A stretch of 61,208 nucleotides of DNA from Bacteroidota bacterium (GCA_016845175.1 JAERTD010000025.1:1-61208); one strand, 5' to 3'. Numbered from the stretch's first letter, positions 28,104-37,988 are shown. Notes: a model not told the origin generated them from the sequence alone. Numbers and translations: made by a program.

Positions 28104-29339
28104 TTATTCAAATTCAGCTTTTAATATACGCACCACTTCCAATACGGTCTCCTCTTCGAGATCCGTTCTGGTGATCAGCTCTTTAACCTCCAATTCAAGT
28201 ACACTCTTGGCGGTATCACAACCGATGGTTTTTAACTCATCGATGATCCACTGATCGATTTCATCATTAAATTCTTGCAAGTCAACATCTTCAGTGTCGG
28301 TATCAGTGTCTCTGTAGACATCGATTTCATAACCTGTAAGCTTACCGGCCAATTTAATGTTGAAACCACCTTTACCAATGGCAAGAGAAACCTGGTCGGG
28401 TTTCATATAGACCTCCGCGCGGTCGCTGTCCTCTTCCAGTTTGATGGATGTAATCTTTGCAGGAGACAGTGAGCGCTGAATATAAAGGGATTGGTTATTG
28501 GTGAAGTTGATCACATCAATGTTTTCATTTTTAAGCTCACGCACAATACCATGAATACGTGATCCTTTCATTCCCACACAGGCACCCACAGGGTCGATGC
28601 GGTCATCATAGGATTCCACAGCAATTTTGGCTCTCTCACCGGGTACCCTGACAATTTTTTTGATGGTAATCAGTCCATCATATACTTCAGGTACTTCAGC
28701 TTCGAACAGGCGCTCAAGGAACACAGGAGAAGTACGTGATAAAATAATTACGGGAGCATTGTTTCTCATATCCACTTTGGATACCACCGCTCTGATGGTG
28801 TCACCCTTACGGTAGTAATCCGAAGGAATTTGTTCTGATTTGGGTAAGATAAGTTCAATACCTTCATCATCGAGAACCAAAATTTCTTTCTTCCAGACCT
28901 GATAAACTTCACCGGTCATGATTTCTCCAACTTTCTCCTTGTACTTCTTGTATACATTGTCTTTTTCGTACTCAAGAATCTTGGATACCAGGTTTTGACG
29001 AATGGTCAGAATTTCACGTCTTCCAAAATCCATCAGTTTAACCTGTTGTGAGAATTCCTCTCCCACTTCAAAATCAGGTTCTACTTTGATGGCCTCTGAA
29101 AATGCAATTTGCAGGCTCTCGTCTTCCACTTCACCATCTTCTACAATCTCACGATAGTGCCAGATCTCGAGGTCACCTTTGTCGATATTTACAATGATGT
29201 CAAAATTACTGTCGGGTCCATATTTCTTAATCAGCATATTGTGGAAGATATCCTCAATAATATGCATCATGGTTTCCCTGTCGATATTTTTAAACTCTTT
29301 AAATTCCGAAAAGGTTTCGACCAAATTAATAGTATCCAT
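28104..29339 (-). CDS. nusA: Transcription termination/antitermination factor NusA
   Basis: A 411-residue RNA-binding elongation factor. Order: N-terminal RNA-polymerase-binding domain (about 1-135), S1 domain (about 140-205), two KH domains (VGACVGMKGSRIHGIVRELK and VSLAIGKGGFNIKLAGKLTGYEIDV), and a short acidic C-terminal stretch. It lacks the long acidic repeats of the E. coli protein. It lies between rimP (24 bp upstream) and infB. In E. coli NusA represses its own operon. Confidence 0.97.
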   Translation of the reverse strand: MDTINLVETFSEFKEFKNIDRETMMHIIEDIFHNMLIKKYGPDSNFDIIVNIDKGDLEIWHYREIVEDGEVEDESLQIAFSEAIKVEPDFEVGEEFSQQVKLMDFGRREILTIRQNLVSKILEYEKDNVYKKYKEKVGEIMTGEVYQVWKKEILVLDDEGIELILPKSEQIPSDYYRKGDTIRAVVSKVDMRNNAPVIILSRTSPVFLERLFEAEVPEVYDGLITIKKIVRVPGERAKIAVESYDDRIDPVGACVGMKGSRIHGIVRELKNENIDVINFTNNQSLYIQRSLSPAKITSIKLEEDSDRAEVYMKPDQVSLAIGKGGFNIKLAGKLTGYEIDVYRDTDTDTEDVDLQEFNDEIDQWIIDELKTIGCDTAKSVLELEVKELITRTDLEEETVLEVVRILKAEFE

Positions 29340-29363
29340 TTTCTTAGTTTTTTCAGTATATGC

Positions 29364-29825
29364 CTAAAAAATAATAATGCCTTTTGCTTTCTTAATACGG
29401 ATCATGGGGATCTCAACCACATCACCGGTTTGCATTTTTTTACTCTTCTTTTTGCCCTTCTTTACTTCCGCTGCTATCTTAATCAGTTCTTCAGATACTT
29501 CTTTCAAAATACCACGCAATTTGCTGTCATCATCCAATATAAGTTCGATGGCTTTATCGATGTTCTTAATATACTGTCGGGGATCAACAAATTCTTCATC
29601 GATTCCGGCGGATGACACACGCAACTCAAAATCTTCTTCCTCACGGTCGAGTGTTTGCTCAATATGACGGCTGAGGTCGATGCAGTGTGAAATAGTTACG
29701 CCTGTAACACCATCAATAAATACATTGATGAGGTTGTCTGAACTCACAGTTAAACGCACCACAAAACGGTCGCTTCCCTCCAGGAATTCATCGGCTAAGG
29801 CTCTTATGTAAACTTCCTTTATCAT
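29364..29825 (-). CDS. rimP: Ribosome maturation factor RimP
   Basis: A 153-residue protein needed for 30S subunit assembly. SHCIDLSRHIEQTLDREEEDFELRVSSAGID is the conserved core. The start codon at 29825 comes three bases after the T run of a stem-loop, so there is almost no leader and no Shine-Dalgarno sequence after the hairpin. First protein gene of the rimP-nusA-infB unit. Confidence 0.95.
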   Translation of the reverse strand: MIKEVYIRALADEFLEGSDRFVVRLTVSSDNLINVFIDGVTGVTISHCIDLSRHIEQTLDREEEDFELRVSSAGIDEEFVDPRQYIKNIDKAIELILDDDSKLRGILKEVSEELIKIAAEVKKGKKKSKKMQTGDVVEIPMIRIKKAKGIIIF

Positions 29826-29828
29826 TAT

Positions 29829-29854
29829 AAAAAGAGGGGACTCCTAGTCCCCTC
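29829..29854 (-). terminator. Intrinsic terminator between tRNA-Gln and rimP
   Basis: On the minus strand GAGGGGACT (29854-29846), loop AGG and AGTCCCCTC (29842-29834) form a perfect 9-bp stem followed by TTTTT. It ends three bases before the rimP ATG. It may simply end the tRNA transcript or act as an attenuator for the rimP-nusA-infB unit. Confidence 0.85.
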
Positions 29855-29882
29855 ATCAAATTTTCCCTGTCACTCTAAGAAG

Positions 29883-29953
29883 TTGTCCGACAAGGATTCG
29901 AACCTTGACTGTATGAACCAAAATCACAAGTGCTACCATTACACCATCGGACA
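29883..29953 (-). tRNA. tRNA-Gln (anticodon TTG)
   Basis: A 71-nt cloverleaf folds by hand. The acceptor TGTCCGA pairs with TCGGACA. The anticodon stem TGTGA/TCATA encloses the loop TTTTGGT, giving anticodon TTG. The T arm is CAAGG-TTCGAAT-CCTTG, and the discriminator is A. CCA is not encoded. It lies upstream of rimP in the same direction, with a strong promoter directly before it. Confidence 0.95.
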
Positions 29954-29962
29954 ATCGGGGTG

Positions 29963-29992
29963 CAAAGATACATCATTTTTTATTATTCCAAA
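29963..29992 (-). promoter_or_regulatory. Promoter of tRNA-Gln (TTTG - 18 nt - TATCTTTG)
   Basis: The minus strand has TTTG at 29992-29989 and TATCTTTG at 29970-29963, the Bacteroidota -33/-7 pair with an 18-nt spacer. The tRNA 5' end follows 9 nt later. It is the clearest promoter in the window. Confidence 0.75.
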
Positions 29993-30155
29993 TACAAAAT
30001 TCGTTTTCTTGAAAAATTCTGTGGTGCTCTGGCCTGCAGCCATGGTTTTTTGATTGAAAATGTCTTAAAATTCGTTAAAAGCACCGCTGTTTTATGAGCC
30101 GCTCAAATGAATTGTTCTACTTTAGTCTTCCAAATGCATTTTTAAGCTTTCATTC

Positions 30156-33100
30156 ATGATGAATTACAGTAAAACCAATACAATTATCGGCTGGGCTGTT
30201 TTTGCCATCGCCACGCTGGTATATTTTCTGACCCTGGAGCCCACAGCCAGTTGGTGGGATTGTGGTGAATATATTGCAACGGCATATAAGCTTCAGGTGG
30301 GACACCCTCCAGGGGCGCCTCTATTTCAGTTGCTTGGACGCTTTTTCAGCTTATTCGCCTTTGGTAATGTGGAAAACGTAGCCCTCATGATCAATATCAT
30401 GTCTGCTCTGTCAAGTAGCTTCACTATTCTTTTCCTATTCTGGACAATTACCATTCTTGCCAGGAAACTGGTTGCCAATCAGGGAGAAGAGCCTGCAGGT
30501 ACTCAGCAATATCTCATATTTGGTGCTGGTGTCGTAGGTGCGTTGGCCTATACTTTCTCTGACTCATTCTGGTTTTCAGCTGTTGAAGGAGAGGTCTATG
30601 CCATGTCCTCATTTTTTACCGCAATAGTTTTCTGGGCCATTTTGAAATGGGAAGCCGTATCTGAAGAACAAGGGGCTTTTCGTTGGTTGATACTGATTGC
30701 GTATATGATCGGTCTATCCATTGGTGTTCACTTGTTGAATCTGTTGGCCATACCCGCCATTGCCTACGTATACTATTATAAAAAGTATCCTTATTCACAT
30801 AAAGGATTTTTCATTGCCGGTGCAGTTTCCATTGCCATTCTGGCCAGTGTAATGTATGTGATCATTCCCTGGGTGGTGGAATTTGCAGGGAAGTTTGAAT
30901 TGTTTTTCGTGAATTCGGTGGGCTTGCCCTTTAATTCAGGGACCATCATTTACTTCCTGCTTATTGTTTCTGCCATTGTCTGGGGTCTGCACTATACCCG
31001 GAAAAAAGGCAAGGTAGTTTTAAATACAGTGATTCTCGCATTGGTGTTTATCCTCATTGGATACTCTTCCTTTCTGATGCTGGTGATCCGCTCCAATGCC
31101 AATCCACCCATCAATGAAAATGCTCCCAAGGATGCAATCAGCCTGTTGTCCTACCTCAACCGCGAGCAATACGGAAGCTGGCCACTGGTTTATGGTCAGT
31201 ATTACAATGCGCCCGAAGTGGATCGCGAAGATGGAAATCCTGTATATATTAAAGATGCAACAAAGGGTCGTTATGTGATAAATGACGACAGAAAAGGAAT
31301 CATTCCCGTATATGATGAGCGCTTCCAAACCTTGTTTCCACGGATGTGGAGCGACAGACAAAGTGGCCATATCAGTATGTATAAGCAATATGGTGGGAAT
31401 AAAGGAACACCTATTTCGGTGACCCAACCTGATGGAAGCTCGGAAATTCTTTACAAGCCCACTTTTGGGGAAAACCTGCGGTTCTTTTTCACCTACCAGC
31501 TTAATCATATGTATATCCGCTATTTCATGTGGAACTTTGCCGGCAGGCAAAACAATATCGAAAGCCAGGGAGATCCGGCACATGGGAACTGGATCAGCGG
31601 CATCGGATTTATTGACAATATGCGCCTGGGTGATCAGAGCAATTTACCTGCAAGCATGAATAATCCTGCAAAAACGACCTTTTACTTCCTGCCCTTTATT
31701 TTGGGAATTCTTGGCTTATCCTTTCACTTTAAGAAAAACCGAAAGGATACCTGGGTGGTCTTTTTACTATTCATTATGACTGGTCTGGCCATTGTGGTGT
31801 ATTTGAACCAATATCCTTACCAACCCCGTGAACGGGATTATGCTTATGCCGGATCCTTTTATGCCTTTGCCATATGGATAGGCTTGGGTGTGTTGTCATT
31901 GAATGACCTCATTCAAAAATATATTGCCAATAAAAAAACTGCTGCAATAGTGGTGACTTTGGTTAGTTTAGTGCTGGTGCCGGGTATTATGGCCAGTGAA
32001 GGCTGGGAGTCACACGACCGTTCTGGTAAATATGCCGCAAGGGATTTTGCGCGTATGTATCTGGAATCCTGTGAACCCAATGCCATCATTTTTGCCAATG
32101 GCGATAATGACACCTTTCCTTTATGGTATGCACAAGAAGTGGAAGGCATCCGAACCGATGTCAGGGTGGTGAACTATATGTTGGCTTCCGGTGAATGGTA
32201 TACCGATCAGCTCTTTACCAAACAATATGAGTCAGATCCTTTACCATTATCCCTGTCCAAAGACTTTTATCACAAAGGTTCCAATACCCAGGTATTGTTG
32301 ATACCTCGTTTTGATGATTATGTCAGCCTGCAGGAAGGAATTGCCTTTGTGGGCAGTGAAGATCCCAGAACCAAATATCCATTGAATGATGGCAGGAAGT
32401 TCAATTATTTTCCAGCCAGCAAGGTTGTTTTACCCGTAGATTCAGTGGCGGCCATTGAAACCGGAACCATTAAACCGGAAGAGGCTACACGCATGATCAA
32501 GGAATTTAGATGGAACATCAGTCAAAACGGACTTATCAGGAATGAAATGATGTTACTCGACCTGGTGGCTACCAATAACTGGGAACGACCCATTTATTTT
32601 GTGAACCCCCACAGTGTTCGTACCGTATTACCCTTAAGTAAATACTGCCACCTGGAAGGCATGTTGTATCGTTTGAAACCCATCGAAGCTGAAGAATATA
32701 TTCAAGGCCTGGGTGGTGTGGATGTGGACCGTACCTATGAAATCCTTATGGCAGAAGATGCCCGATGGGGACGCTTAAATGAGCCTGATGTAGTATTGGA
32801 CCGTGAAAGTGAACGCCATGTGCAGGATTTAATGACCAAGCAAAGTTATCGACGACTGGCCATTGCCCTGATCAACGATCAAAAGATGGATTCAGCCATA
32901 GCGGTGTTAGATAAAGCCCTTTATTTCTTCCCTCATGACAAATTCCCCTATGACATCATGATGCTTGGATGGGCGGATGCCTACTTCAGGGCCGGAGCTA
33001 CGGAGAAAGGACTTGAAATGTCACAATTGCTTCTGGAACGTTATGGAGAAGACTTAGCCTATTACCGCAACCTCAATATGGCCTTTCAAAATCACTACCG

Positions 33101-33212
33101 TAAAGAGATACAGGAAGGTCTGAATGTCTTACAAGGTCTGCAGCAAATTAGTGCACAATACCAGCAAACCGAATTCAGGAAAGAGGTAGAAGCAGTTTTG
33201 GCACTGCAATAA
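30156..33212 (+). CDS. DUF2723 membrane protein, GT-C-like glycosyltransferase candidate (copy 1)
   Basis: A 1018-residue protein with about eleven or twelve N-terminal hydrophobic segments (to about residue 620) and a large soluble C-terminal part. The start matches the DUF2723 pattern: LEPTASWWDCGEYIATAYKL, with Asp35 and Glu38 in the place where GT-C enzymes keep their catalytic acid, then QVGHPPGAPLFQLLGRFF. YQPRERDYAYAGSFYAFAIW and FANGDNDTFPLWYAQEVEGI follow. GT-C enzymes use lipid-linked sugars at the outer face of the inner membrane; the acceptor here is unknown. It is followed at 88 bp by a close paralogue. Confidence 0.85.
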   Translation: MMNYSKTNTIIGWAVFAIATLVYFLTLEPTASWWDCGEYIATAYKLQVGHPPGAPLFQLLGRFFSLFAFGNVENVALMINIMSALSSSFTILFLFWTITILARKLVANQGEEPAGTQQYLIFGAGVVGALAYTFSDSFWFSAVEGEVYAMSSFFTAIVFWAILKWEAVSEEQGAFRWLILIAYMIGLSIGVHLLNLLAIPAIAYVYYYKKYPYSHKGFFIAGAVSIAILASVMYVIIPWVVEFAGKFELFFVNSVGLPFNSGTIIYFLLIVSAIVWGLHYTRKKGKVVLNTVILALVFILIGYSSFLMLVIRSNANPPINENAPKDAISLLSYLNREQYGSWPLVYGQYYNAPEVDREDGNPVYIKDATKGRYVINDDRKGIIPVYDERFQTLFPRMWSDRQSGHISMYKQYGGNKGTPISVTQPDGSSEILYKPTFGENLRFFFTYQLNHMYIRYFMWNFAGRQNNIESQGDPAHGNWISGIGFIDNMRLGDQSNLPASMNNPAKTTFYFLPFILGILGLSFHFKKNRKDTWVVFLLFIMTGLAIVVYLNQYPYQPRERDYAYAGSFYAFAIWIGLGVLSLNDLIQKYIANKKTAAIVVTLVSLVLVPGIMASEGWESHDRSGKYAARDFARMYLESCEPNAIIFANGDNDTFPLWYAQEVEGIRTDVRVVNYMLASGEWYTDQLFTKQYESDPLPLSLSKDFYHKGSNTQVLLIPRFDDYVSLQEGIAFVGSEDPRTKYPLNDGRKFNYFPASKVVLPVDSVAAIETGTIKPEEATRMIKEFRWNISQNGLIRNEMMLLDLVATNNWERPIYFVNPHSVRTVLPLSKYCHLEGMLYRLKPIEAEEYIQGLGGVDVDRTYEILMAEDARWGRLNEPDVVLDRESERHVQDLMTKQSYRRLAIALINDQKMDSAIAVLDKALYFFPHDKFPYDIMMLGWADAYFRAGATEKGLEMSQLLLERYGEDLAYYRNLNMAFQNHYRKEIQEGLNVLQGLQQISAQYQQTEFRKEVEAVLALQ

Positions 33213-33299
33213 TCTTTTCAGAGCCAGTCTGTCACATTAAATCACTTATGTTTCAATGGGATTGGGGTAAAATTTTTAATTTCGCCGCATAATCCCGCT

Positions 33300-36200
33300 A
33301 TGGGTAAAAAGAAAAGCATGACGAATTTTAAAAAGACCAATGATTTACTGGGTTGGGCCGTCTTCGGCATAGCAACTCTGGTATACTTCCTTACACTGGA
33401 ACCCACGGCAAGTTGGTGGGATTGTGGTGAATATATTGCTACAGCATATAAGCTGCAGGTGGGTCACCCTCCCGGGGCTCCTCTGTTTCAGTTGCTCGGC
33501 AGATTCTTTTCATTGTTTGCCTTTGGTAACCTGGAAAATGTAGCCCTGATGATCAACATCATGTCGGCCCTATCCAGCAGTTTTACCATTTTGTTTTTAT
33601 TCTGGACGATTACCATGCTTGGAAAGAAACTCATGAAAACTGATAAGAAAGGTCATATGTCTGCTGGTAATGCCTGGGCTGTTTTGGGTGCAGGAACTGT
33701 AGGTGCCTTGGCTTATACTTTTTCAGATTCCTTCTGGTTTTCAGCCGTTGAAGGTGAGGTGTATGCCATGTCATCTTTCTTTACTGCTATTGTTTTCTGG
33801 GCCATTCTCAGGTGGGAAGAAGTTGCCGATGTGCGTCATGGTTACCGATGGTTGCTTCTTATTGCTTATATGGTAGGCTTGTCCATTGGGGTTCACCTGC
33901 TGAACCTCTTGGCCATTCCGGCTATTGTTTATGTGTATTATTACAAAAAATATCCCTATACGAAAAAGGGCTTTGTCATTGCAGGCCTGGTGTCGCTGTT
34001 CATACTATCCATCATCATGTATATTATTATCCCTTGGGTAGTGGAACTGGCAGGTAAATTTGAGCTATTGTTTGTCAATGGATTTGGCATGCCGTTTAAC
34101 TCAGGAACCGTTGCATATTTTGCCCTCATCATAGGATTGATCGCCTGGGGACTACATTTCACCAGGAAAAAAGGTAAAGTAGTATGGAATACTATCATCC
34201 TGGCGGTGGTCTTTATCCTCATAGGCTATTCATCTTTCTTTATTCTGGTGATCAGAGCCAATGCCAACACTCCCATCAATGAAAATGACCCCAAGGATGC
34301 CATCAGTTTGTTATCCTATCTGAACCGTGAGCAATATGGTACCTGGCCTTTATTCCATGGTCAGTATTACAATGCACCTGTGGTGGATCATGAAGATGGC
34401 AACCCCGTTTACGTAAAAGATTTTGAAAAGGGTGAATATGTGGTGAATGATGACAGAAAAGGCATTATTCCGGTTTATGACGAACGTTTTACCACCATTT
34501 TCCCCCGTATGTGGAGTTCGTCCAAACCTTCGCATATTACCTTATACAAGCGTTTTGGTGGTGACAAGGGTACACCGGTGCAAATAACTGCTGCCGATGG
34601 GACCAAGGAAATTGTGTACAAGCCCACCTTGGGAGAAAACCTGAAGTTTTTCTTCAGTTACCAGGTGAACCATATGTACATCCGCTATTTCATGTGGAAT
34701 TTTGCCGGCCGCCAGAATAATATGGAAAGCCAGGGTGAAATTATGAATGGCAACTGGATTAGCGGTATTGGTTTTATCGACAATATGCGCTTGGGTGACC
34801 AAAGCAATTTGCCTGCCAGCATGCAGAATCCGGCCAAAACTACCTTTTATTTCCTTCCCCTATTGCTGGGATTGCTGGGATTTCTCTATCAGCTCAATAA
34901 AAGTAAAAAAGATACCTGGGTAGTCTTCCTGCTCTTCTTTATGACAGGACTGGCAATTATCATTTACCTTAACCAAACACCCATGCAGCCCCGTGAGCGT
35001 GATTATGCTTATGCAGGGTCCTTCTATGCTTTTGCCATCTGGATTGGACTAGGGGTAATGGGCTTATACGAAATGCTGCAGCAAAAAATGGGCAATAAGG
35101 TTATGGTGGCCGGAGTGGTTACTTTAGCAAGCCTGATCCTGGTTCCTGGTATAATGGCCAAAGAAGGATGGTCATCACACGACCGTTCCGGAAAATATGC
35201 TGCCCGTGATGTGGCGCGCATGTACCTGGAATCCTGTGAACCCAATGCCATATTATTTACCAATGGAGACAATGATACCTTCCCGCTGTGGTATGTGCAG
35301 GAAGTGGAAGGCATCAGAACCGATGTGAGGGTCGTGAACTATATGCTTTCCTCCGGAGACTGGTATGTGGATCAGATGTTCCGAAAAGTTTATGATTCGG
35401 ATGTATTGCCCCTGTCCATCGACCGCTCCTTTTATGCCCGTGGCGATCAAAATTATATCCCTGTTTTTGAGCGAATAGAAGAATTGGTTGACTTACAGGA
35501 TGCCATTGCATTTATAGAAAATGACGACAAAAGAACCAAGGTACCCTTGCAAAGTGGCGATTGGATCAGCTATATGCCTTCCAAAAACCTGAGGTTAAGC
35601 ATCGATTCGGCTGCTGTAGTCAATAGTGGAACGGTGGATGCTTCCAAAGCAGATCAGATTGTGGATGAGATCACCTGGCGTATGAGTCAGAATGGTATGT
35701 TTAGAAACGACCTCATGCTGCTTGACCTGGTGGCGACCAACAATTGGGAACGGCCCATCTATTTTGCCAACCCCAATGCCATCTCCAAGATGCTTAATGT
35801 AGATAAATACTGTCATCTGGAAGGCATTGTATACCGTTTTAAGCCTGTGGAAGCTCCTGAATTTATCACCAAAATTGGTGGTGTGGATGTGGATAAAACC
35901 TATGCCATGCTCATGGATGAGAATACCCGTTGGGGACGATTGCATGCCGATGACGTGGTGGTTGACCGCGAAAGCGACCGCAACTCAGGCCTCATCAAAC
36001 AAAACTATATTCGTCTGGCTCAAGGCCTGGCCGGTGAAGGAAAGATGGACTCCCTGGAAAAGGTGCTGGACCGTGGCTTGCATTTCTTCCCTCACGAGAA
36101 ATTTGCCTTCGATTATTATATGATCCCCTGGGCAGAATACTATTACCGTGCCGGCGCCAATGAAAAGGCCAACGAAGTGGTTCAAGTGATTACAGACAGG

Positions 36201-36392
36201 TATCTGGATGATCTTAACTATTATGGTTCCATTGACAGCCGTTTCCTGGCTGCCTATGATGACAAGATTCAGGAAGGAATGGCCGTGTTGCAGCGATTGA
36301 TACAGCTCACCAACCAATACCAACAAAAGGAACTGGCCAAGGAGATTGAAGATGCCTTTTACGAACAAATAGGATCCATGGAGCTGCAATAG
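33300..36392 (+). CDS. DUF2723 membrane protein, GT-C-like glycosyltransferase candidate (copy 2)
   Basis: A 1030-residue tandem paralogue of the preceding gene. The first 100 residues are nearly identical, including DCGEYIATAYKLQVGHPPGAPLFQLL. Divergence is mostly in the cytoplasmic loop around residues 115-125 and in the C-terminal half, for example at the segments facing YARGDQNYIPVFERIEELVD. All motifs seen in copy 1 are kept, so both should be active. The start is ATG 33300; MTNFKKTN a few codons downstream is an alternative that aligns better with the start of copy 1. Confidence 0.85.
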   Translation: MGKKKSMTNFKKTNDLLGWAVFGIATLVYFLTLEPTASWWDCGEYIATAYKLQVGHPPGAPLFQLLGRFFSLFAFGNLENVALMINIMSALSSSFTILFLFWTITMLGKKLMKTDKKGHMSAGNAWAVLGAGTVGALAYTFSDSFWFSAVEGEVYAMSSFFTAIVFWAILRWEEVADVRHGYRWLLLIAYMVGLSIGVHLLNLLAIPAIVYVYYYKKYPYTKKGFVIAGLVSLFILSIIMYIIIPWVVELAGKFELLFVNGFGMPFNSGTVAYFALIIGLIAWGLHFTRKKGKVVWNTIILAVVFILIGYSSFFILVIRANANTPINENDPKDAISLLSYLNREQYGTWPLFHGQYYNAPVVDHEDGNPVYVKDFEKGEYVVNDDRKGIIPVYDERFTTIFPRMWSSSKPSHITLYKRFGGDKGTPVQITAADGTKEIVYKPTLGENLKFFFSYQVNHMYIRYFMWNFAGRQNNMESQGEIMNGNWISGIGFIDNMRLGDQSNLPASMQNPAKTTFYFLPLLLGLLGFLYQLNKSKKDTWVVFLLFFMTGLAIIIYLNQTPMQPRERDYAYAGSFYAFAIWIGLGVMGLYEMLQQKMGNKVMVAGVVTLASLILVPGIMAKEGWSSHDRSGKYAARDVARMYLESCEPNAILFTNGDNDTFPLWYVQEVEGIRTDVRVVNYMLSSGDWYVDQMFRKVYDSDVLPLSIDRSFYARGDQNYIPVFERIEELVDLQDAIAFIENDDKRTKVPLQSGDWISYMPSKNLRLSIDSAAVVNSGTVDASKADQIVDEITWRMSQNGMFRNDLMLLDLVATNNWERPIYFANPNAISKMLNVDKYCHLEGIVYRFKPVEAPEFITKIGGVDVDKTYAMLMDENTRWGRLHADDVVVDRESDRNSGLIKQNYIRLAQGLAGEGKMDSLEKVLDRGLHFFPHEKFAFDYYMIPWAEYYYRAGANEKANEVVQVITDRYLDDLNYYGSIDSRFLAAYDDKIQEGMAVLQRLIQLTNQYQQKELAKEIEDAFYEQIGSMELQ

Positions 36393-36557
36393 GATTTGCA
36401 GTTCTACACTATTCTGTTTCTTCTGTAAAGCATATAATAGACCTGATCAGCTGATTATGTTTATGGCCTGTCTTGGGCTACCTTTATTAATCACCATTGA
36501 AGCTGTCAAAGGACCAGGTACAGGAAAACGCCTAGAAAATAGAGCTTTTATAGGCCA

Positions 36558-37610
36558 TTAATCAATGTTATCAATTCTTTGCTTTTTCAATATGTTAACT
36601 ATCCTTTGATTGATGATTTCCGATAGGTTCCAATTGTACAGATCCGGGTCGGTTGTGCTGTAGAATGCCACAACCACAGCATCAATATCTTGATGATAGC
36701 TTGCAAAGCTTTGATAACCAGGCACCCAGCCCGAATGTTCATATTCGTAAACGGAAGCATATATCTCCTGTTCTCCCTGTTCAAACAAAGTACCATCTTT
36801 CAGTGCCCTGAGGAATGTGCCCACATCTTCCGCCGTGGCATGCATACCATAATCGTTTGTCTTTAAATCATGGGGATATCCTATATGATAGCCACTCATC
36901 ACTTCCTCAATATTTACCTCACTCAGTGAACTATAGGTATTGCTAAGGTTTAAAGGTGTCAGAATTTCTTGCTGAATGAATTGAAAGTTAGGATAAGCCA
37001 GTTCGTTATCCATTATTTTGTTGATTAACAGATAATTCGTATTGCAGTATTCATAATCTTCTCCGGGTTCAAAATTGGCTGGCATGCCTTTAATCAAAGC
37101 AAGACTTGCTTCATAGGTTTCTGCTGGAGCTGCCCAAAAATTAGGTGCATCTGTGAAATTGGGCATGCCACTTCTATGCTGTATCATCAATTCTAAGGTA
37201 ATTTGCTCAGCGTTATCGATGCTACCTACTAGCTCGGGTAAGTAATCTGCGATTGTTTTATCCAGAGAAAGCCGTCCATCACCTACCAATTTGGTAACAG
37301 CCACCGCATCATATAATTTGCTGATGCTGGCAATTTTAAAGAGGGCCTTGGGATTGGCTGGTATCTTAGCCTCTCTATTGTGCCAGCCTGCAGCATAATA
37401 CTGTGGTGGTTTGCCGGCCTGATCTATATAGACTAGCATTCCTTCAAATCCATGACCTATGGCTTTGTCTAACTGTTCCTGAACCGTATTGGGTAGTGGA
37501 AGTATCCATGCCTTAAGTAAGAGCCAGGGGACAAAATACAGTGAGGATATGCTTACCGCAATAAATAGGATCCGGAGGACTCGTTTTATCTGTTTTTTTG
37601 TCATCTTCAT
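36558..37610 (-). CDS. Serine hydrolase of the beta-lactamase/DD-peptidase class C type
   Basis: A 350-residue protein with one N-terminal membrane anchor or uncleaved signal (about residues 11-35). The catalytic motif SISK (Ser95, Lys98) and YCN (188-190) are intact, and EHSGWVPGY supplies the HxG third motif. The family includes DD-carboxypeptidases, esterases and class C beta-lactamases; without a closer match the substrate is open. ATG 37604 two codons in is an equal start. The upstream region holds four 22-bp repeats. Confidence 0.87.
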   Translation of the reverse strand: MKMTKKQIKRVLRILFIAVSISSLYFVPWLLLKAWILPLPNTVQEQLDKAIGHGFEGMLVYIDQAGKPPQYYAAGWHNREAKIPANPKALFKIASISKLYDAVAVTKLVGDGRLSLDKTIADYLPELVGSIDNAEQITLELMIQHRSGMPNFTDAPNFWAAPAETYEASLALIKGMPANFEPGEDYEYCNTNYLLINKIMDNELAYPNFQFIQQEILTPLNLSNTYSSLSEVNIEEVMSGYHIGYPHDLKTNDYGMHATAEDVGTFLRALKDGTLFEQGEQEIYASVYEYEHSGWVPGYQSFASYHQDIDAVVVAFYSTTDPDLYNWNLSEIINQRIVNILKKQRIDNID

Positions 37611-37687
37611 TCCAATTACTTCCTTTTTTCGAATGGCTAATAAACAGAAAATATGCGTTCTTTCATATCAATTTGGCCTGTTAAAAT

Positions 37688-37775
37688 TTTCACCAGCGTA
37701 TAAATGATTTTACACCAGTGTGCAAAACGGTTTACACCAGTATACAAATTATTTTGCACCCGTATGTAATTCATT
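37688..37775. repeat. Four imperfect 22-bp direct repeats
   Basis: The motif CACC recurs at 37691, 37713, 37735 and 37757, exactly 22 bp apart. The units begin with variants of TTACACCAGTATACAAAT and agree best between units 2 and 3. They lie 78-165 bp upstream of the serine hydrolase start. The array is the only clear structure in the 378-bp gap 37611-37988; from 37776 to 37988 nothing convincing is seen apart from a short unsupported frame at 37861. Confidence 0.75.
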
Positions 37776-37988
37776 AGTTCGCTATGTATCTGGTTAAAAG
37801 ATAGTTGCGAGTGTCAATTTTATCTTTTTGTAGCAGAAGTAATTTTGACCCTAAAAGGACATGGTTCAGGAAATTATTGTCTTGGGGAGTTATTGGATAT
37901 TGTGGGTATGGACTATGGTAAGTAATTTACTGACTAGCGAACAGAGAATTATACCTTCGCTATACACTTTGTTGTGTGAATTTACTCC

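Noticed and set aside
29109..29615. A 168-residue + strand frame opposite nusA and rimP
   Set aside because: Its protein is a Phe/Asn-rich mirror of conserved genes, with no domain or start context.
37688..37775. Possible CRISPR array
   Set aside because: The 22-bp units are contiguous with no spacers, are imperfect and have no cas genes nearby.
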